From: Chromobacterium paludis
GTDB taxonomy: Bacteria > Pseudomonadota > Gammaproteobacteria > Burkholderiales > Chromobacteriaceae
Assembly: GCF_008275125.1 (NCBI RefSeq)
Contig: NZ_CP043473.1
Location: 3,348,001 to 3,412,000, forward strand
DNA: 64,000 nucleotides
Direction of reading: 5' to 3'
Below are positions 16,929 through 26,028 of the stretch, in pieces. A program made the translations under genes and the position numbers. The notes beneath the pieces are model-generated. The model searched no databases. It was not told the origin of the DNA and saw only the letters and a list, made by a program, of their open reading frames with translations. The stretch's first letter is position 1. Each line of letters begins with the position of its first letter.

Positions 16929-19900
16929 ATGGAGTTGAATCAAGCCCGTCTGTCGCGCCTGCAACTGTTCGGCACCCTGGCCATCGTGTTTGCCCTGGCG
17001 CTGACCCTGACCAGCTACTTCCTGATAATGAGCTGGCGCGACTTTCAGTCCGGACGGCAGAACATCGAGGTGGAAGCCGCCGCGCGGGCCCGCGACAGCC
17101 TGCAAGCCTATACCGACCACGCCGCCCTGCTCTTGTCGGCGCTGCGCGAGCGCACCAACGACACCATGCGCCACCAGCTGCAGGAACAGGTGGAGCAGGC
17201 CTGGAAGCTGGCCGACGCCATCTGGCGCCGCGAAAACGGCCGCCAAAGCCCGCAGCAAGTGCAGCAGCTGATCATCGCGGCGCTGCGTCCGCTGCGCTAT
17301 TTCGACGGCCGCGGCTATTTCTTCATCGACACCCTGGACGGCCGCTGCGTGCTGCTGCCCACCGCGCCGGAACGCGAGGGCAGCTCACTGCTGGAAAACC
17401 GCGACGACCGCGGCCGCTACATCATGAAGAATCTGATTGATTCAGTGTCCGGTCCCGCCGGCCGCGGCTTCACCACCTACCGCTGGTACCTGCCCGGCGC
17501 CAGCCACATGGACGACAAGATCACCTACGCCCGCCGCTTCCCGCACTTCAACTGGCTGATAGGCAGCGGCGAATACATCAGCAACGTCGAGACCGACCTG
17601 CAGCAGCAAGGCCTGGACACGCTGTCGCGCATGCGCCTGAGCGCGGGCAACGGCGAGCTGATGATCGTGGACAAACAGGGCATCATCCGGCTCTATCCCA
17701 GCCAACCCTCGCTGGTGGGCCGCCAATACGCGGTGCTGCCGCCGGCGGAGCGCGAGCGCGTGCTGCAGCTGATCCAGCTGGGCAAGCGCGGCGGTTTTGT
17801 CGAATACAGCCGTCCCGACGACCTGGGCCAGGCCGGCGACCGCTACCTCGCCTATGCCCGCCAATTGCCGGGCTGGAACTGGACCCTGGTCACCAGCCAA
17901 CGGGTGCAGACGATACAGGACGACAGCTTGCAGGCCGCGCTGCGACTGAAAACCCGGCTGGCCGAGCGCATTGCCACCACGCTGGCCATGACCCTGGTGG
18001 CCATGCTGTGCGCCGGCCTGCTGTGCTGGTATTTCGTGCGCTGGGTCAGCGAGCTGGTGCGCCGCTATCAGCATGACCTGGCGCAAAGCCATCTGTCGCT
18101 GAAGGAGCAGTCGCGCGAACTGCAGTTGAGCCGCTTCATGGTGGACAACGCCACCGACATGGTGGCCCTGCGCAGCCGCGAGGGCGAGATCGTTTACTGC
18201 AATCTGGCGCTGCGCCACCGGCCCGAGCTGCTGGAGCGCTTGTTCGACCACCCGGAAGCGCCGCTGCCGCTCACCTTCGAAGCCCGCCACGGCGAAGGCG
18301 ACGCCGTCCTGCACCTGGAAATCACCCTCAATCCGCTGCACTACGAGGGCGGCAGCTATCTCTGCGCCACCGCGCGCGACATCAGCGCCCGCCGCCAGAC
18401 CGAAAGCCAGCTGCGCCTGGCCGCCCAAGTGTTCGAGTCCAGCAACGAAGCCATCCTGATCGCCGATCCGGACAACTGCATCCTCACCGTCAACCGCGCC
18501 TTCAGCCATATCACCGGCTATCAGGAAGGCGAGGTGCGCGGCCAGAAGCCGTCCCTGCTGTTCTCAGAACGCCACGACCCGGGTTTCTTCCAGCAAATGT
18601 GGCAGACGCTGCAGCAGCGCGGCCAGTGGGCCGGCGAAGTATGGAACCGCCGCAAGAGCGGCGAGGACTACCCGTGCTGGGTCAACATCAGCCTGCTGCA
18701 AGACGGCCAGGGCGCGGTCAGCCACATCATCGCCCTGTTCTCGGACATCTCGGAGCGCAAGGAGCACGAGGCGCGGGTGCAGCACATGGCCGAATACGAC
18801 GCGCTGACCGACCTGCCCAACCGCGTGCTGGTCAACGACCGCCTGCACCAGGCCATCCGCCAGGCCGAACTGCTGCATAACCAGCTGGCCGTGCTGTTCG
18901 TCGACCTGGACCACTTCAAGAACATCAACGACACCCTGGGCCACAGCGCCGGCGATGAATTGCTGAAGCACGTGGCGCGCCGGCTGGCCTCCTCGGTGCG
19001 CGGCGTGGACACCGTGGGCCGCACCGGCGGCGACGAATTCGTGCTGATCCTGCCTTCCATCAACCAGCCCAGCGAGGCGGCGCTGATCTGCGAACGCATC
19101 TTGCGCGCGCTGCAGCAGCCGTTCCAGATCGGCGCCCACTCGCTGGTGGTCAGCTGCAGCATAGGCATCAGCCTGATGCCGGACGACGGCTGCGACATCC
19201 AGACCCTGCTGATGAACGCGGACCTGGCCATGTACCATGCCAAGGCCCACGGCCGGAACACCTTCCGTTTCTACACCCGCGAAATGAACACCCAGGTGGC
19301 GGAGCGGCTGCTGATGGAAAACCGGCTGCGCCGCGCCATGGAGCTGGGCCATCTCTACTTGGTGTACCAGCCGCAGTACGACATGGCCGGCCGGCGGCTG
19401 CTGGGCTGCGAGGCGCTGTTGCGCTGGCGCGACCCGGAACAGGGCCTGATCATGCCCAACCGCTTCATTCCGGTGGCCGAAGACACCGGCCTGATCGTGC
19501 CCTTGGGCCGCTGGGTGCTGAACGAGGCCTGCCGCCAGGCCAGCCAATGGCTGGCCGACGGGCTGGGGCCGATACGCGTGGCGGTCAACGTGTCCGCCCA
19601 CCAGCTGATGCGGCATGACTTCATCGACGATGTGCGCGAGGCCCTGCAGCAACACAAGCTGCCCGGCCATTGCCTGGAACTGGAAGTGACGGAAAGCACG
19701 CTGATGACCGATGCCGACCTGGCCTCGCGCCAGCTGGCGGTGATCAAGGCCATGGGGGTGCGGCTGTCGGTGGATGACTTTGGCACCGGCTATTCCAGCC
19801 TGGCCTACCTGAAGCGCTTCGCGCCGGACACGGTCAAGATAGACCGCTCCTTCATCACCGACCTGCCCGGAGACGAGGAAAACGCCGCCATCGTCAGCGC

Positions 19901-20087
19901 CATCGTCCACCTGGCCGGCGCGCTGGGCATGGAGACGCTGGCCGAGGGCGTGGAAAGCGAATCCCAGCAGAGTTTCCTGAAGAAACTGGGTTGCGAGGCG
20001 ATGCAGGGCTATCTGCTGGGTTCGCCGCTGAGCGAGGAAGCGATGACGCAGCGGCTGGCGCAGTCGCAGGACACGCTGCAGGTTTGA
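16929..20087 (+). CDS. Membrane cyclic-di-GMP enzyme: double Cache, PAS, GGDEF, EAL
   Basis: A sensor protein of 1052 residues. It has one TM helix (about 13-35), a periplasmic region with two Cache-type modules (YFDGRGYFFIDTLDGRC near 124; GELMIVDKQGIIRLYPS near 242), a second TM (about 351-371), two PAS-like regions (about 400-490 and 500-615), a GGDEF domain and an EAL domain. The GGDEF signature is intact (GRTGGDEF, about 700) with the RxxD inhibitory site RGVD five residues before it. EAL-domain catalytic motifs are also intact: CEALLRW, DDFGTGYSSL, KIDRSFI and LAEGVE. It could therefore both make and break c-di-GMP. A GTG three bases upstream is an alternative start. It is a lone gene, divergent from rnpB. 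Confidence 0.93.
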   Translation: MELNQARLSRLQLFGTLAIVFALALTLTSYFLIMSWRDFQSGRQNIEVEAAARARDSLQAYTDHAALLLSALRERTNDTMRHQLQEQVEQAWKLADAIWRRENGRQSPQQVQQLIIAALRPLRYFDGRGYFFIDTLDGRCVLLPTAPEREGSSLLENRDDRGRYIMKNLIDSVSGPAGRGFTTYRWYLPGASHMDDKITYARRFPHFNWLIGSGEYISNVETDLQQQGLDTLSRMRLSAGNGELMIVDKQGIIRLYPSQPSLVGRQYAVLPPAERERVLQLIQLGKRGGFVEYSRPDDLGQAGDRYLAYARQLPGWNWTLVTSQRVQTIQDDSLQAALRLKTRLAERIATTLAMTLVAMLCAGLLCWYFVRWVSELVRRYQHDLAQSHLSLKEQSRELQLSRFMVDNATDMVALRSREGEIVYCNLALRHRPELLERLFDHPEAPLPLTFEARHGEGDAVLHLEITLNPLHYEGGSYLCATARDISARRQTESQLRLAAQVFESSNEAILIADPDNCILTVNRAFSHITGYQEGEVRGQKPSLLFSERHDPGFFQQMWQTLQQRGQWAGEVWNRRKSGEDYPCWVNISLLQDGQGAVSHIIALFSDISERKEHEARVQHMAEYDALTDLPNRVLVNDRLHQAIRQAELLHNQLAVLFVDLDHFKNINDTLGHSAGDELLKHVARRLASSVRGVDTVGRTGGDEFVLILPSINQPSEAALICERILRALQQPFQIGAHSLVVSCSIGISLMPDDGCDIQTLLMNADLAMYHAKAHGRNTFRFYTREMNTQVAERLLMENRLRRAMELGHLYLVYQPQYDMAGRRLLGCEALLRWRDPEQGLIMPNRFIPVAEDTGLIVPLGRWVLNEACRQASQWLADGLGPIRVAVNVSAHQLMRHDFIDDVREALQQHKLPGHCLELEVTESTLMTDADLASRQLAVIKAMGVRLSVDDFGTGYSSLAYLKRFAPDTVKIDRSFITDLPGDEENAAIVSAIVHLAGALGMETLAEGVESESQQSFLKKLGCEAMQGYLLGSPLSEEAMTQRLAQSQDTLQV

Positions 20088-20091
20088 GCGC

Positions 20092-21057
20092 CTAGCGCCC
20101 GCCGCGCGAGAACTCGCCCTTCTCCTCCGCCAGCCACTGCCCCACGCCCCATACCAGCAACACCAGCGCGGCGGCCAGCCCAACGTCGATCAGGCGGACG
20201 GCGGCCATGCCGCCAACCAGGCTCAGATGCAGCGCCGCCAGCGCGCTGCGGGCGGCGAAAGCCGGCCGGTAGGCGCGAAACAGCGCCAGCGTCAGCATGG
20301 TTGCGGCGCCCAGCAGCATCAGCAGCGCGGGCGTAGGATGCAGCGCCAGCGCGGCCAGCATGCCGGCCGGCACGCCCAGCAGGGCGCCGCTGCAGCGTTG
20401 CCAGCACTTGGCGCGCACCGCGGCGAAACCGCCCACGCACACGCTGGCGCCGGACCATACCAGCCACTGGCCGCAGGGCAGCTGGAAATGCGCCGCCAGC
20501 CAGGCCAGCAGCCCGACGCAAACGAAGGCGACGCCGGTTTCCGGCGCGGCGCCTGGCTTGTCGGCCATTCCGGCCCGCCGACCGGCCACCCCGTGCAGCC
20601 AACACGCCGCCAACGCGCCCGCCGCCAGCCACGGCACGGCAGGCAACAGCGCGGCCATGCCCTGCTCGCTTGATTGCGCCGCCTCACAGCCCAGGTACAA
20701 GGCGGGAATGAAGGTGAAATTGGCGGCGGAGCGCCAACGCGCCTGGCGCGCGCCCAGCCGGCACGCCGCCTCGGCGGCCGCGCCGCAGCCCAGGGCAAAG
20801 GCCAGCGGCCAACGCCATAAGCCGGCCATGAAGAAGCAGCCCGCCAGCGCCAGCGCGGCCTGGAGCAAACCCGCCCGCCAGCCCAGCGCGCCGCGCTCCA
20901 TCGCGATCAGGCAGCACACCGCCAGCATGCCGCCCTGCAAGGCCGCCTCCCCGCCCCCGGCCAAGGCCAACAACAGCGCCGGCGCGACCAGCGCCAGCAG
21001 GCGGGCGGCCAGATAGCCGTCGCAATGCTCGCTCAGCAGCCGGCGCCAGTCAGTCAT
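20092..21057 (-). CDS. Predicted FUSC-like multi-pass inner-membrane protein
   Basis: About 321 residues, strongly hydrophobic with roughly ten membrane segments. The segment around WSGASVCVGGFAAVRAKCWQ and ALLGVPAGMLAALAL (about 215-245) resembles the aromatic-acid/fusaric-acid efflux (FUSC) family, which handles phenolic or hydroxylated aromatic acids. The match is from pattern only. The start ATG overlaps the upstream hydrolase stop (TGATG); GTG at 21060 is the alternative. It is last in a marR-hydrolase-membrane protein operon, so it may export a compound sensed by the MarR protein. Confidence 0.6.
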   Translation of the reverse strand: MTDWRRLLSEHCDGYLAARLLALVAPALLLALAGGGEAALQGGMLAVCCLIAMERGALGWRAGLLQAALALAGCFFMAGLWRWPLAFALGCGAAAEAACRLGARQARWRSAANFTFIPALYLGCEAAQSSEQGMAALLPAVPWLAAGALAACWLHGVAGRRAGMADKPGAAPETGVAFVCVGLLAWLAAHFQLPCGQWLVWSGASVCVGGFAAVRAKCWQRCSGALLGVPAGMLAALALHPTPALLMLLGAATMLTLALFRAYRPAFAARSALAALHLSLVGGMAAVRLIDVGLAAALVLLVWGVGQWLAEEKGEFSRGGR

Positions 21058-21629
21058 CACCGCGCTTCCAGCTGCTCCAGCGACACGATGTCGGCGATGG
21101 TGGCCAACTGGCGCATGGACAGCTGGTGCTCCTCTTCCGTCGCCGCGGCGCAGGCCGGCTCCAGCACCAGCACCCGGTAGTCGCGGTCATGCGCGTCGCG
21201 CGCCGCCGCTTGCACCGCCCAGGTGCTGCTGACGCCGGCGATCACCAGCCGCTCGATGCGCTGCGCGCGCAGCACCGCCTCCAACGAGGTAGCGTAGAAC
21301 GGGCTGATGCGATGCTTGACCACGATGACGTCCTGCGGCCGCACGTCCAGATCGGCATGGAAATCCGTCCCCGCCCCGCCTAGATTGAGCGCCTGGAATT
21401 CGCTGGCGCGGCTGAACATCGGCGAACCCTGCGGCATCTCGGCATAGGACGGCGAGAACCCCACCTTGACGTGGATGACCGGCCAGCCGCGCGCGCGCGC
21501 CAGCGCGATGGCGCGATTGGCCACGGCGATCACGTCGCGCTCGGCGGCATGGCCGGCGCAGCGCGCGATGCGGCCTTCCGGGTGAATGATGTCGTGGATG
21601 TAGTCCAAGGTCAGCAGTGCGGTTTTCAT
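21057..21629 (-). CDS. Isochorismatase-like hydrolase lacking the usual cysteine
   Basis: A 190-residue Rossmann-like protein of the isochorismatase/cysteine-hydrolase superfamily. The catalytic Asp is in LTLDYIHDII (D9) and the Lys in VVKHRISPFYATSL (K105). In most members the third residue is a Cys in the pattern GVxTxxCVxxTARD. Here the same segment reads GVSSTWAVQAAARDAHDRDY, with Ala at 138. True isochorismatases (EntB, PhzD type) also lack this Cys, so an amidase mechanism is unlikely and a vinyl-ether-type or non-catalytic role is possible. It lies 28 bp after marR and overlaps the FUSC-like gene. Confidence 0.78.
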   Translation of the reverse strand: MKTALLTLDYIHDIIHPEGRIARCAGHAAERDVIAVANRAIALARARGWPVIHVKVGFSPSYAEMPQGSPMFSRASEFQALNLGGAGTDFHADLDVRPQDVIVVKHRISPFYATSLEAVLRAQRIERLVIAGVSSTWAVQAAARDAHDRDYRVLVLEPACAAATEEEHQLSMRQLATIADIVSLEQLEAR

Positions 21630-21657
21630 CGGGACGTCCTTTCTACCAAGATGGGGG

Positions 21658-22092
21658 TCAATCGGCGGCGGCCAGCCGCTCCAGCAGTTCTCCGGCGCGC
21701 AGCAGCGTGGCGCGCTCCTCCTCGCTCAGGCTGTCCAGCGCGCGCTGCAGCCAGCCGTCGCGCAGCTGCCGGTTGCGCGACAGCGCGGCGCGCCCGGCCT
21801 CGGACAAGCCCACGCGCACGCGGCGGCCGTCCTGCGCGTCGGGACGGCGCAGGATCAGTCCCGCGTCCTCCAATTCACGCAGCGCGCCGGCCAGATTGGA
21901 CGAGCGCATGTTTTCCTTGCGGGCGAGCTCGGACGGCGTGATGTCGCCGCCGGCGCGGTCTATCGCGCCAAGCACGGTCAGCAGGCCAAACGGCAGCACA
22001 TCCTGGCTGCCCTGGCTGCGCAGCCGCCGCGTCATGCTCATCAGCTGCAGGCGCAGCCGGGTGGCGTCTTGAGTGGAAATGATTTCATTCAT
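21658..22092 (-). CDS. MarR-family transcriptional regulator
   Basis: A 144-residue winged-helix regulator. The DNA-binding part ITPSELARKENMRSSNLAGAL (helices 3-4), followed by RELEDAGLILRRPDAQDGRR with the wing DxRR motif, is clear MarR. Such proteins usually repress their own operon and release DNA on binding phenolic ligands. It is first of three co-directed genes (MarR, isochorismatase-like, FUSC-like). The promoter directly before its start codon carries three operator-like repeats, and no Shine-Dalgarno precedes the ATG. Confidence 0.9.
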   Translation of the reverse strand: MNEIISTQDATRLRLQLMSMTRRLRSQGSQDVLPFGLLTVLGAIDRAGGDITPSELARKENMRSSNLAGALRELEDAGLILRRPDAQDGRRVRVGLSEAGRAALSRNRQLRDGWLQRALDSLSEEERATLLRAGELLERLAAAD

Positions 22093-22128
22093 ATAGCTAT
22101 ACTAACATAGCTATATTTACATAGCAAT
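22093..22128 (-). promoter_or_regulatory. marR promoter with three operator repeats at 14-bp spacing
   Basis: The palindrome ATAGCTAT occurs at 22093-22100 and 22107-22114, and a variant ATAGCAAT at 22121-22128, each 14 bp apart. On the minus strand a -35 box TTGCTA (22122-22127) and -10 box TAGTAT (22099-22104) are 17 bp apart and overlap the repeats. The expected transcript start falls at or within a base or two of the ATG at 22092, so the mRNA may be leaderless. Confidence 0.65.
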
Positions 22129-22142
22129 TTAGCCAAATGAAA

Positions 22143-22162
22143 GGCCGCCCGCCAGGGCGGCC
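22143..22162 (-). terminator. Probable terminator after tamB
   Basis: GGCCGCCC (22143-22150) pairs with GGGCGGCC (22155-22162) around a GCCA loop. On the minus strand it is followed by TTTCATTT. It lies about 40 bp past the tamB stop. Confidence 0.6.
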
Positions 22163-22203
22163 CCACAGCCGCATCGCTGATGTCGCGGGCCCAGGCCCAG
22201 TCC

Positions 22204-25200
22204 TCAATCGAAGCGCAAGGTGTAACGCGACTCCGCCGACAGCGCCGTGCCGGCGCGCAAAATCACCGACCAGCCCTTGGACAGCTGGTAAGCCAGCTTC
22301 ACCGCCTGGTCCGCGCTGCTGATGCCGTACTCGTAGCCAAGATACAGCTCGCGCGTCAGCTGGCGGCCCACCGTCACCACCTGCTCGGCCGGGCTGACCG
22401 TGCCGTTGGCCAGGGTCTTTTCCTGGCGGCTGGAGACGCCCAAGTCGTCGAACAGGCCGATGTGGTCGTTCAGCGAGCCGGCCAGCATCAGGCCGGCCGA
22501 GGCGGCCAGGTCGTTGTTGTCGCGGTCGCCGCTGGCGGCGCGGCCCAACACCAGCCAGGCCAGCTTGTCCTTGTCCGTCATCGGGTCGTCGGCGATCAGC
22601 CTCACCTTGGGCGCAGCCACCGACCCCGTCACCTCCACCCCGGCGCCCACCGGCGACAGCCGGCGCTTGGCCTGCACATTGAGCAGCGGATTGTCCAAGG
22701 GTCCGTTGAAGGTGATGGCGCCGAAAGTGATGTCCAGGTCCTGGCCATAAGCCTTGTAGCGGCCCTTCTCCACCTTGACCTGGCCCTTGGCCGCCGGCGC
22801 CTCTCCGGGATTGGCGCTGACGTGCACCAAGCCGGACAGCTCGACGTCCAAGCCCTGGCCGGTGAAACGGAAGCGCTCGCCCAGGTCCAGATCCAGCGCC
22901 ACCGTCAGCGGCATGCTGGCGAAGGCGGACGGTTCCGGCGGCGCGCGGCCCACCACCACCACGTCGGGGCCCAGGTCCGGCGCGCCCAGTTTGGGCAGGC
23001 CGACGCGGCCCTGGTCGGCGCGGATGCGGCCGCTCAGCGACAGCTTGCCGCCGACGAAGGCCAACTCGCTCTGGCCGGACACCACCAAGCGGCGATTGGG
23101 CTTGTCGAACACGCTGAAGCGCTGCAAGGTCACCTTGAGCCGGGCATCGGGCTGGGCCTCGCTGAGGTCCAGCGTGCCGCTGGCGCTGACTTCGCCCTTG
23201 CCGCCGGTGAAGCGCAGCTGCTGCATGAGCAGCGTGCGGCCGTCCACCCGCGCCGCCAGGCTGCCGTTCGCCAGCGCGATGCCGGTGCGGTGGTCCTCCA
23301 GCTTGAGCTGCTCGCCGCGGATCGGCCCCTGGGCCTGCGGCTGGGCAAGCGGACCGCTGAGCGCGAGATCAGCGCTCAAGCTGCCGCCCAGCTCCAATCC
23401 CGGGCCGGCCAGCTCGGCCAGCGTGGACAAGGCCGGCAGGCTGGCGCGCAGCGTGGCGGACAGCGGCGTATGGCCGTCGATGCGTCCGCCGTTCCAGGGC
23501 AGGCTGCCCTGGCCCTGCAGCTGCGCGAAGCGGCTGTCCAACTTGACATCGAAAGCCACGGTGCGGCCATCCAGACGGGCGTCCAGCCGCGCGGCCTTCA
23601 GCCCCAGCGGCGCGCTGCGATTCTTGTCCAGCGGCAGTTGCACATCGCCGCCGCTGCGCCACAACGCCAGCTGACCCTGCCCGCTCGACGCCAGGCCCCA
23701 GTCGGCGTCAAATTGCAGGTTCTGCTCCAACGGCAGCTTCAGCAACGGGCCCAGCTCAGACAATTTGATGCCGCGGGCGCTGCCGTGCCCGGCCAGCGCG
23801 CCATTGGCCTGACGCGTGAAATCCGTCAGGCTCAGGCTGCCGCCCAACAGCGCCAGCCGTGTCGCCCCCAGCTTCACCATGCCATCGCCGCCTAGGGCCA
23901 TGGACACCGGCGCCAGCAGGCTAAGCCCCGGCTTGCCGCTCAATTCCAGCTTCTGCAAGCTGCCCTGCCAGCCATTGTTCTGGTCCAGGCCGCCTGCGGC
24001 GGCCAGTTGCAGGCCATAGGCCAACTGCTCCAGCTGGAAACGGCCGTCCACTTGCAGGCTGTGGCGGGCGCGGGTGCCGCCGGCGCGCGCGTGCAGCTGC
24101 TCGGCGCGCAGATCGCCGGCCTGCAGCGCGGCCACGTCCAGGCTCAACTGAAAGGGGCTGGCCTGGTCGGCCTTGACATTGCCGGCAAAACGCAAGGATT
24201 GAAGCGCCACCCCACCCGGCAACCTGAGCTTGTCGGCTTGCAGCTTGGCGTCCAACAGCGGCGCCTTGGGCAAGCCGGCCAGCTCGCCCTGGCCCTGCAC
24301 CGCGCCGGCGAAGCCCGGCCCCAACGGCGACAGATTGGGCGCATGGATGGCCAGTTTCAGCTTGTCGCCGGGCGCGCCGTAGCTCCCGCTGGCCTGCAGC
24401 CGGTTATCGGCCAGCCTCAAGTCCAGCAACAGCTGCTTCAGCCGCTGCTGGCCAAACAACAGATTGGCGCTGCCGGACAAGGGTTCGCCGGACAGCTTGC
24501 TGGGCGCAAGCTGCAGCTTGGCGCCGATCTCCATCGGCTCGGCCAGCTGGCCGGCCATTTTCAGGGTGGCGTTCAGGTCGCCTTTGGGCAGGCGCGCCTG
24601 CACGCGCGAGGGGTCGGCGCGGCTGAGTTTGCCATTGAGTTCGAACAGCTGGCGGCCGGACAGCCCCAGCTTGCCGTTGAGGCTGAGCGCGCCGCCGTCC
24701 GCGCCCAGCTCCAGCTTTTTCAGCAATAGCGCGGGCTGCTTGCCGCCGCTCATTTCTGCCAGCGCGTCGGCGCGCAGCAGCTTGCCTTTCAATTGCGCGG
24801 CGATGCGCGGCTCGGCCGGCGCGCCCTCTACCGTGACGCGGCCGCTGATCGCGTCGTCGGGCGCGTCGGCGTGCAGCTGGCGCAGCGCCAGCTTGTCCAG
24901 GTCCAGCGCCAGCTTGAGCTGCTTGGGCTTCAGCTCGCCCGCCACGCCCAGCCGGCCGCCGGCCAGTTCGGCATGGCTGTTGTACAGCTCCAGCGCCTGC
25001 TCATCGGCGCGGAACTCGCCCACCAGCAGCGACAGCGGCAGCTTGTGCGAGGACAGCGCGCCCGGCTCGGCGTTGACCAGGGTCAGGCCGCCCTTGACGC
25101 GCTGGCCGGCGTCCGGCTCCGCGAACACGGCAAAGCTGAGCCGGGCCTTGGGCCAGCTGGGCAGGATGGCCTGCGGGTTGATGTTGCCGACGCGCGCATC

Positions 25201-26022
25201 CAGCCGCACCAGGCGGTTGAACGGGTTGGCGTCGAACGGTTGCAGCGCGCCGGACAGGTCCACGCTGACGCCCTTGCCGTCCAGTTCGCCCAGAAACGCC
25301 GGTTTCAGCAGATTGCCGGACAGATCCAGCCGCGCCTTCACCGCCGCCTGTTCCAGCTGGCCGCTGGCGCGCAGCTCGCCGGACAAGGCGAACGGCGTGG
25401 CCGCGGCCAGGCTCAGTCCGGCGGAGGCCTCGCCCCACGGCGTTTCCAGCTGGCGCAGCTGCAGGCGGTGGCGCGCGCCGTCGTAGTCATAGCCGGCGCG
25501 CAGCCGATACAGGCGAAAGTGGGCCGGCTCCAGGCTCAGGCTGGCCAGGGACAGCTCGCCCACGCTGACATGCAGCGGCAAGGCCAGCGAGCGCGGTGCC
25601 TCCAGCGGCGCCGGTTTTTTCTCCGGCGCGGGCTTGCTGGCCAGGCGCACATGGCCCAGGGCCAGCCGGTCTATCTTCAGCTCGCCGCGCCACAGCGCCG
25701 ACGGCTGCCAGTCCAGCCGCAGCGACTCGACGTCTAGGTCCTCGCCAGTGGCGCGCAGGCGGACATCCTGCAGCTGAAAGCCCTGCCACAAGGTCCCGCG
25801 GACCGAAGCCACGCTGAACTGGCCGCCGCTGAGCCGCGCGGCCTGCTTGAGCGACCAGGCGAAACCGGCCGGACTGGCGCTAAGCCAGCCAAGCGCAGCC
25901 AGCAGCAGGGCGAGCAACAGCGCCAGCGCGCCAAAGGCATGGCGCCAGCGGCGCGGCCGGGGCGGCCGGGGCGGCGGCGCGGCTTCCGCCGGCTCGGGGG
26001 GGGAATTGCGGTTATCGCTCAT
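22204..26022 (-). CDS. tamB: TamB, inner-membrane-anchored AsmA-like transport protein
   Basis: A 1272-residue protein with one N-terminal signal-anchor (about 29-46: FGALALLLALLLAALGWL). A very long periplasmic body of beta-rich AsmA-like repeats follows, and the conserved DUF490/TamB domain occupies about the last 400 residues (KGRYKAYGQDLDITFGAITF; LGRAASGDRDNNDLAASAGL; ending AESRYTLRFD). TamB forms a hydrophobic groove spanning the periplasm. It works with TamA in inserting outer-membrane proteins and, in recent work, in phospholipid traffic. It starts 6 bp after the tamA stop. The protein length is in the usual 1200-1400 range. Confidence 0.94.
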   Translation of the reverse strand: MSDNRNSPPEPAEAAPPPRPPRPRRWRHAFGALALLLALLLAALGWLSASPAGFAWSLKQAARLSGGQFSVASVRGTLWQGFQLQDVRLRATGEDLDVESLRLDWQPSALWRGELKIDRLALGHVRLASKPAPEKKPAPLEAPRSLALPLHVSVGELSLASLSLEPAHFRLYRLRAGYDYDGARHRLQLRQLETPWGEASAGLSLAAATPFALSGELRASGQLEQAAVKARLDLSGNLLKPAFLGELDGKGVSVDLSGALQPFDANPFNRLVRLDARVGNINPQAILPSWPKARLSFAVFAEPDAGQRVKGGLTLVNAEPGALSSHKLPLSLLVGEFRADEQALELYNSHAELAGGRLGVAGELKPKQLKLALDLDKLALRQLHADAPDDAISGRVTVEGAPAEPRIAAQLKGKLLRADALAEMSGGKQPALLLKKLELGADGGALSLNGKLGLSGRQLFELNGKLSRADPSRVQARLPKGDLNATLKMAGQLAEPMEIGAKLQLAPSKLSGEPLSGSANLLFGQQRLKQLLLDLRLADNRLQASGSYGAPGDKLKLAIHAPNLSPLGPGFAGAVQGQGELAGLPKAPLLDAKLQADKLRLPGGVALQSLRFAGNVKADQASPFQLSLDVAALQAGDLRAEQLHARAGGTRARHSLQVDGRFQLEQLAYGLQLAAAGGLDQNNGWQGSLQKLELSGKPGLSLLAPVSMALGGDGMVKLGATRLALLGGSLSLTDFTRQANGALAGHGSARGIKLSELGPLLKLPLEQNLQFDADWGLASSGQGQLALWRSGGDVQLPLDKNRSAPLGLKAARLDARLDGRTVAFDVKLDSRFAQLQGQGSLPWNGGRIDGHTPLSATLRASLPALSTLAELAGPGLELGGSLSADLALSGPLAQPQAQGPIRGEQLKLEDHRTGIALANGSLAARVDGRTLLMQQLRFTGGKGEVSASGTLDLSEAQPDARLKVTLQRFSVFDKPNRRLVVSGQSELAFVGGKLSLSGRIRADQGRVGLPKLGAPDLGPDVVVVGRAPPEPSAFASMPLTVALDLDLGERFRFTGQGLDVELSGLVHVSANPGEAPAAKGQVKVEKGRYKAYGQDLDITFGAITFNGPLDNPLLNVQAKRRLSPVGAGVEVTGSVAAPKVRLIADDPMTDKDKLAWLVLGRAASGDRDNNDLAASAGLMLAGSLNDHIGLFDDLGVSSRQEKTLANGTVSPAEQVVTVGRQLTRELYLGYEYGISSADQAVKLAYQLSKGWSVILRAGTALSAESRYTLRFD

Positions 26023-26028
26023 GATGTT

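Noticed and set aside
22180..25737. Long plus-strand frames across tamB
   Set aside because: They are mirror frames of tamB; low-complexity Gln/Ala/Arg translations.
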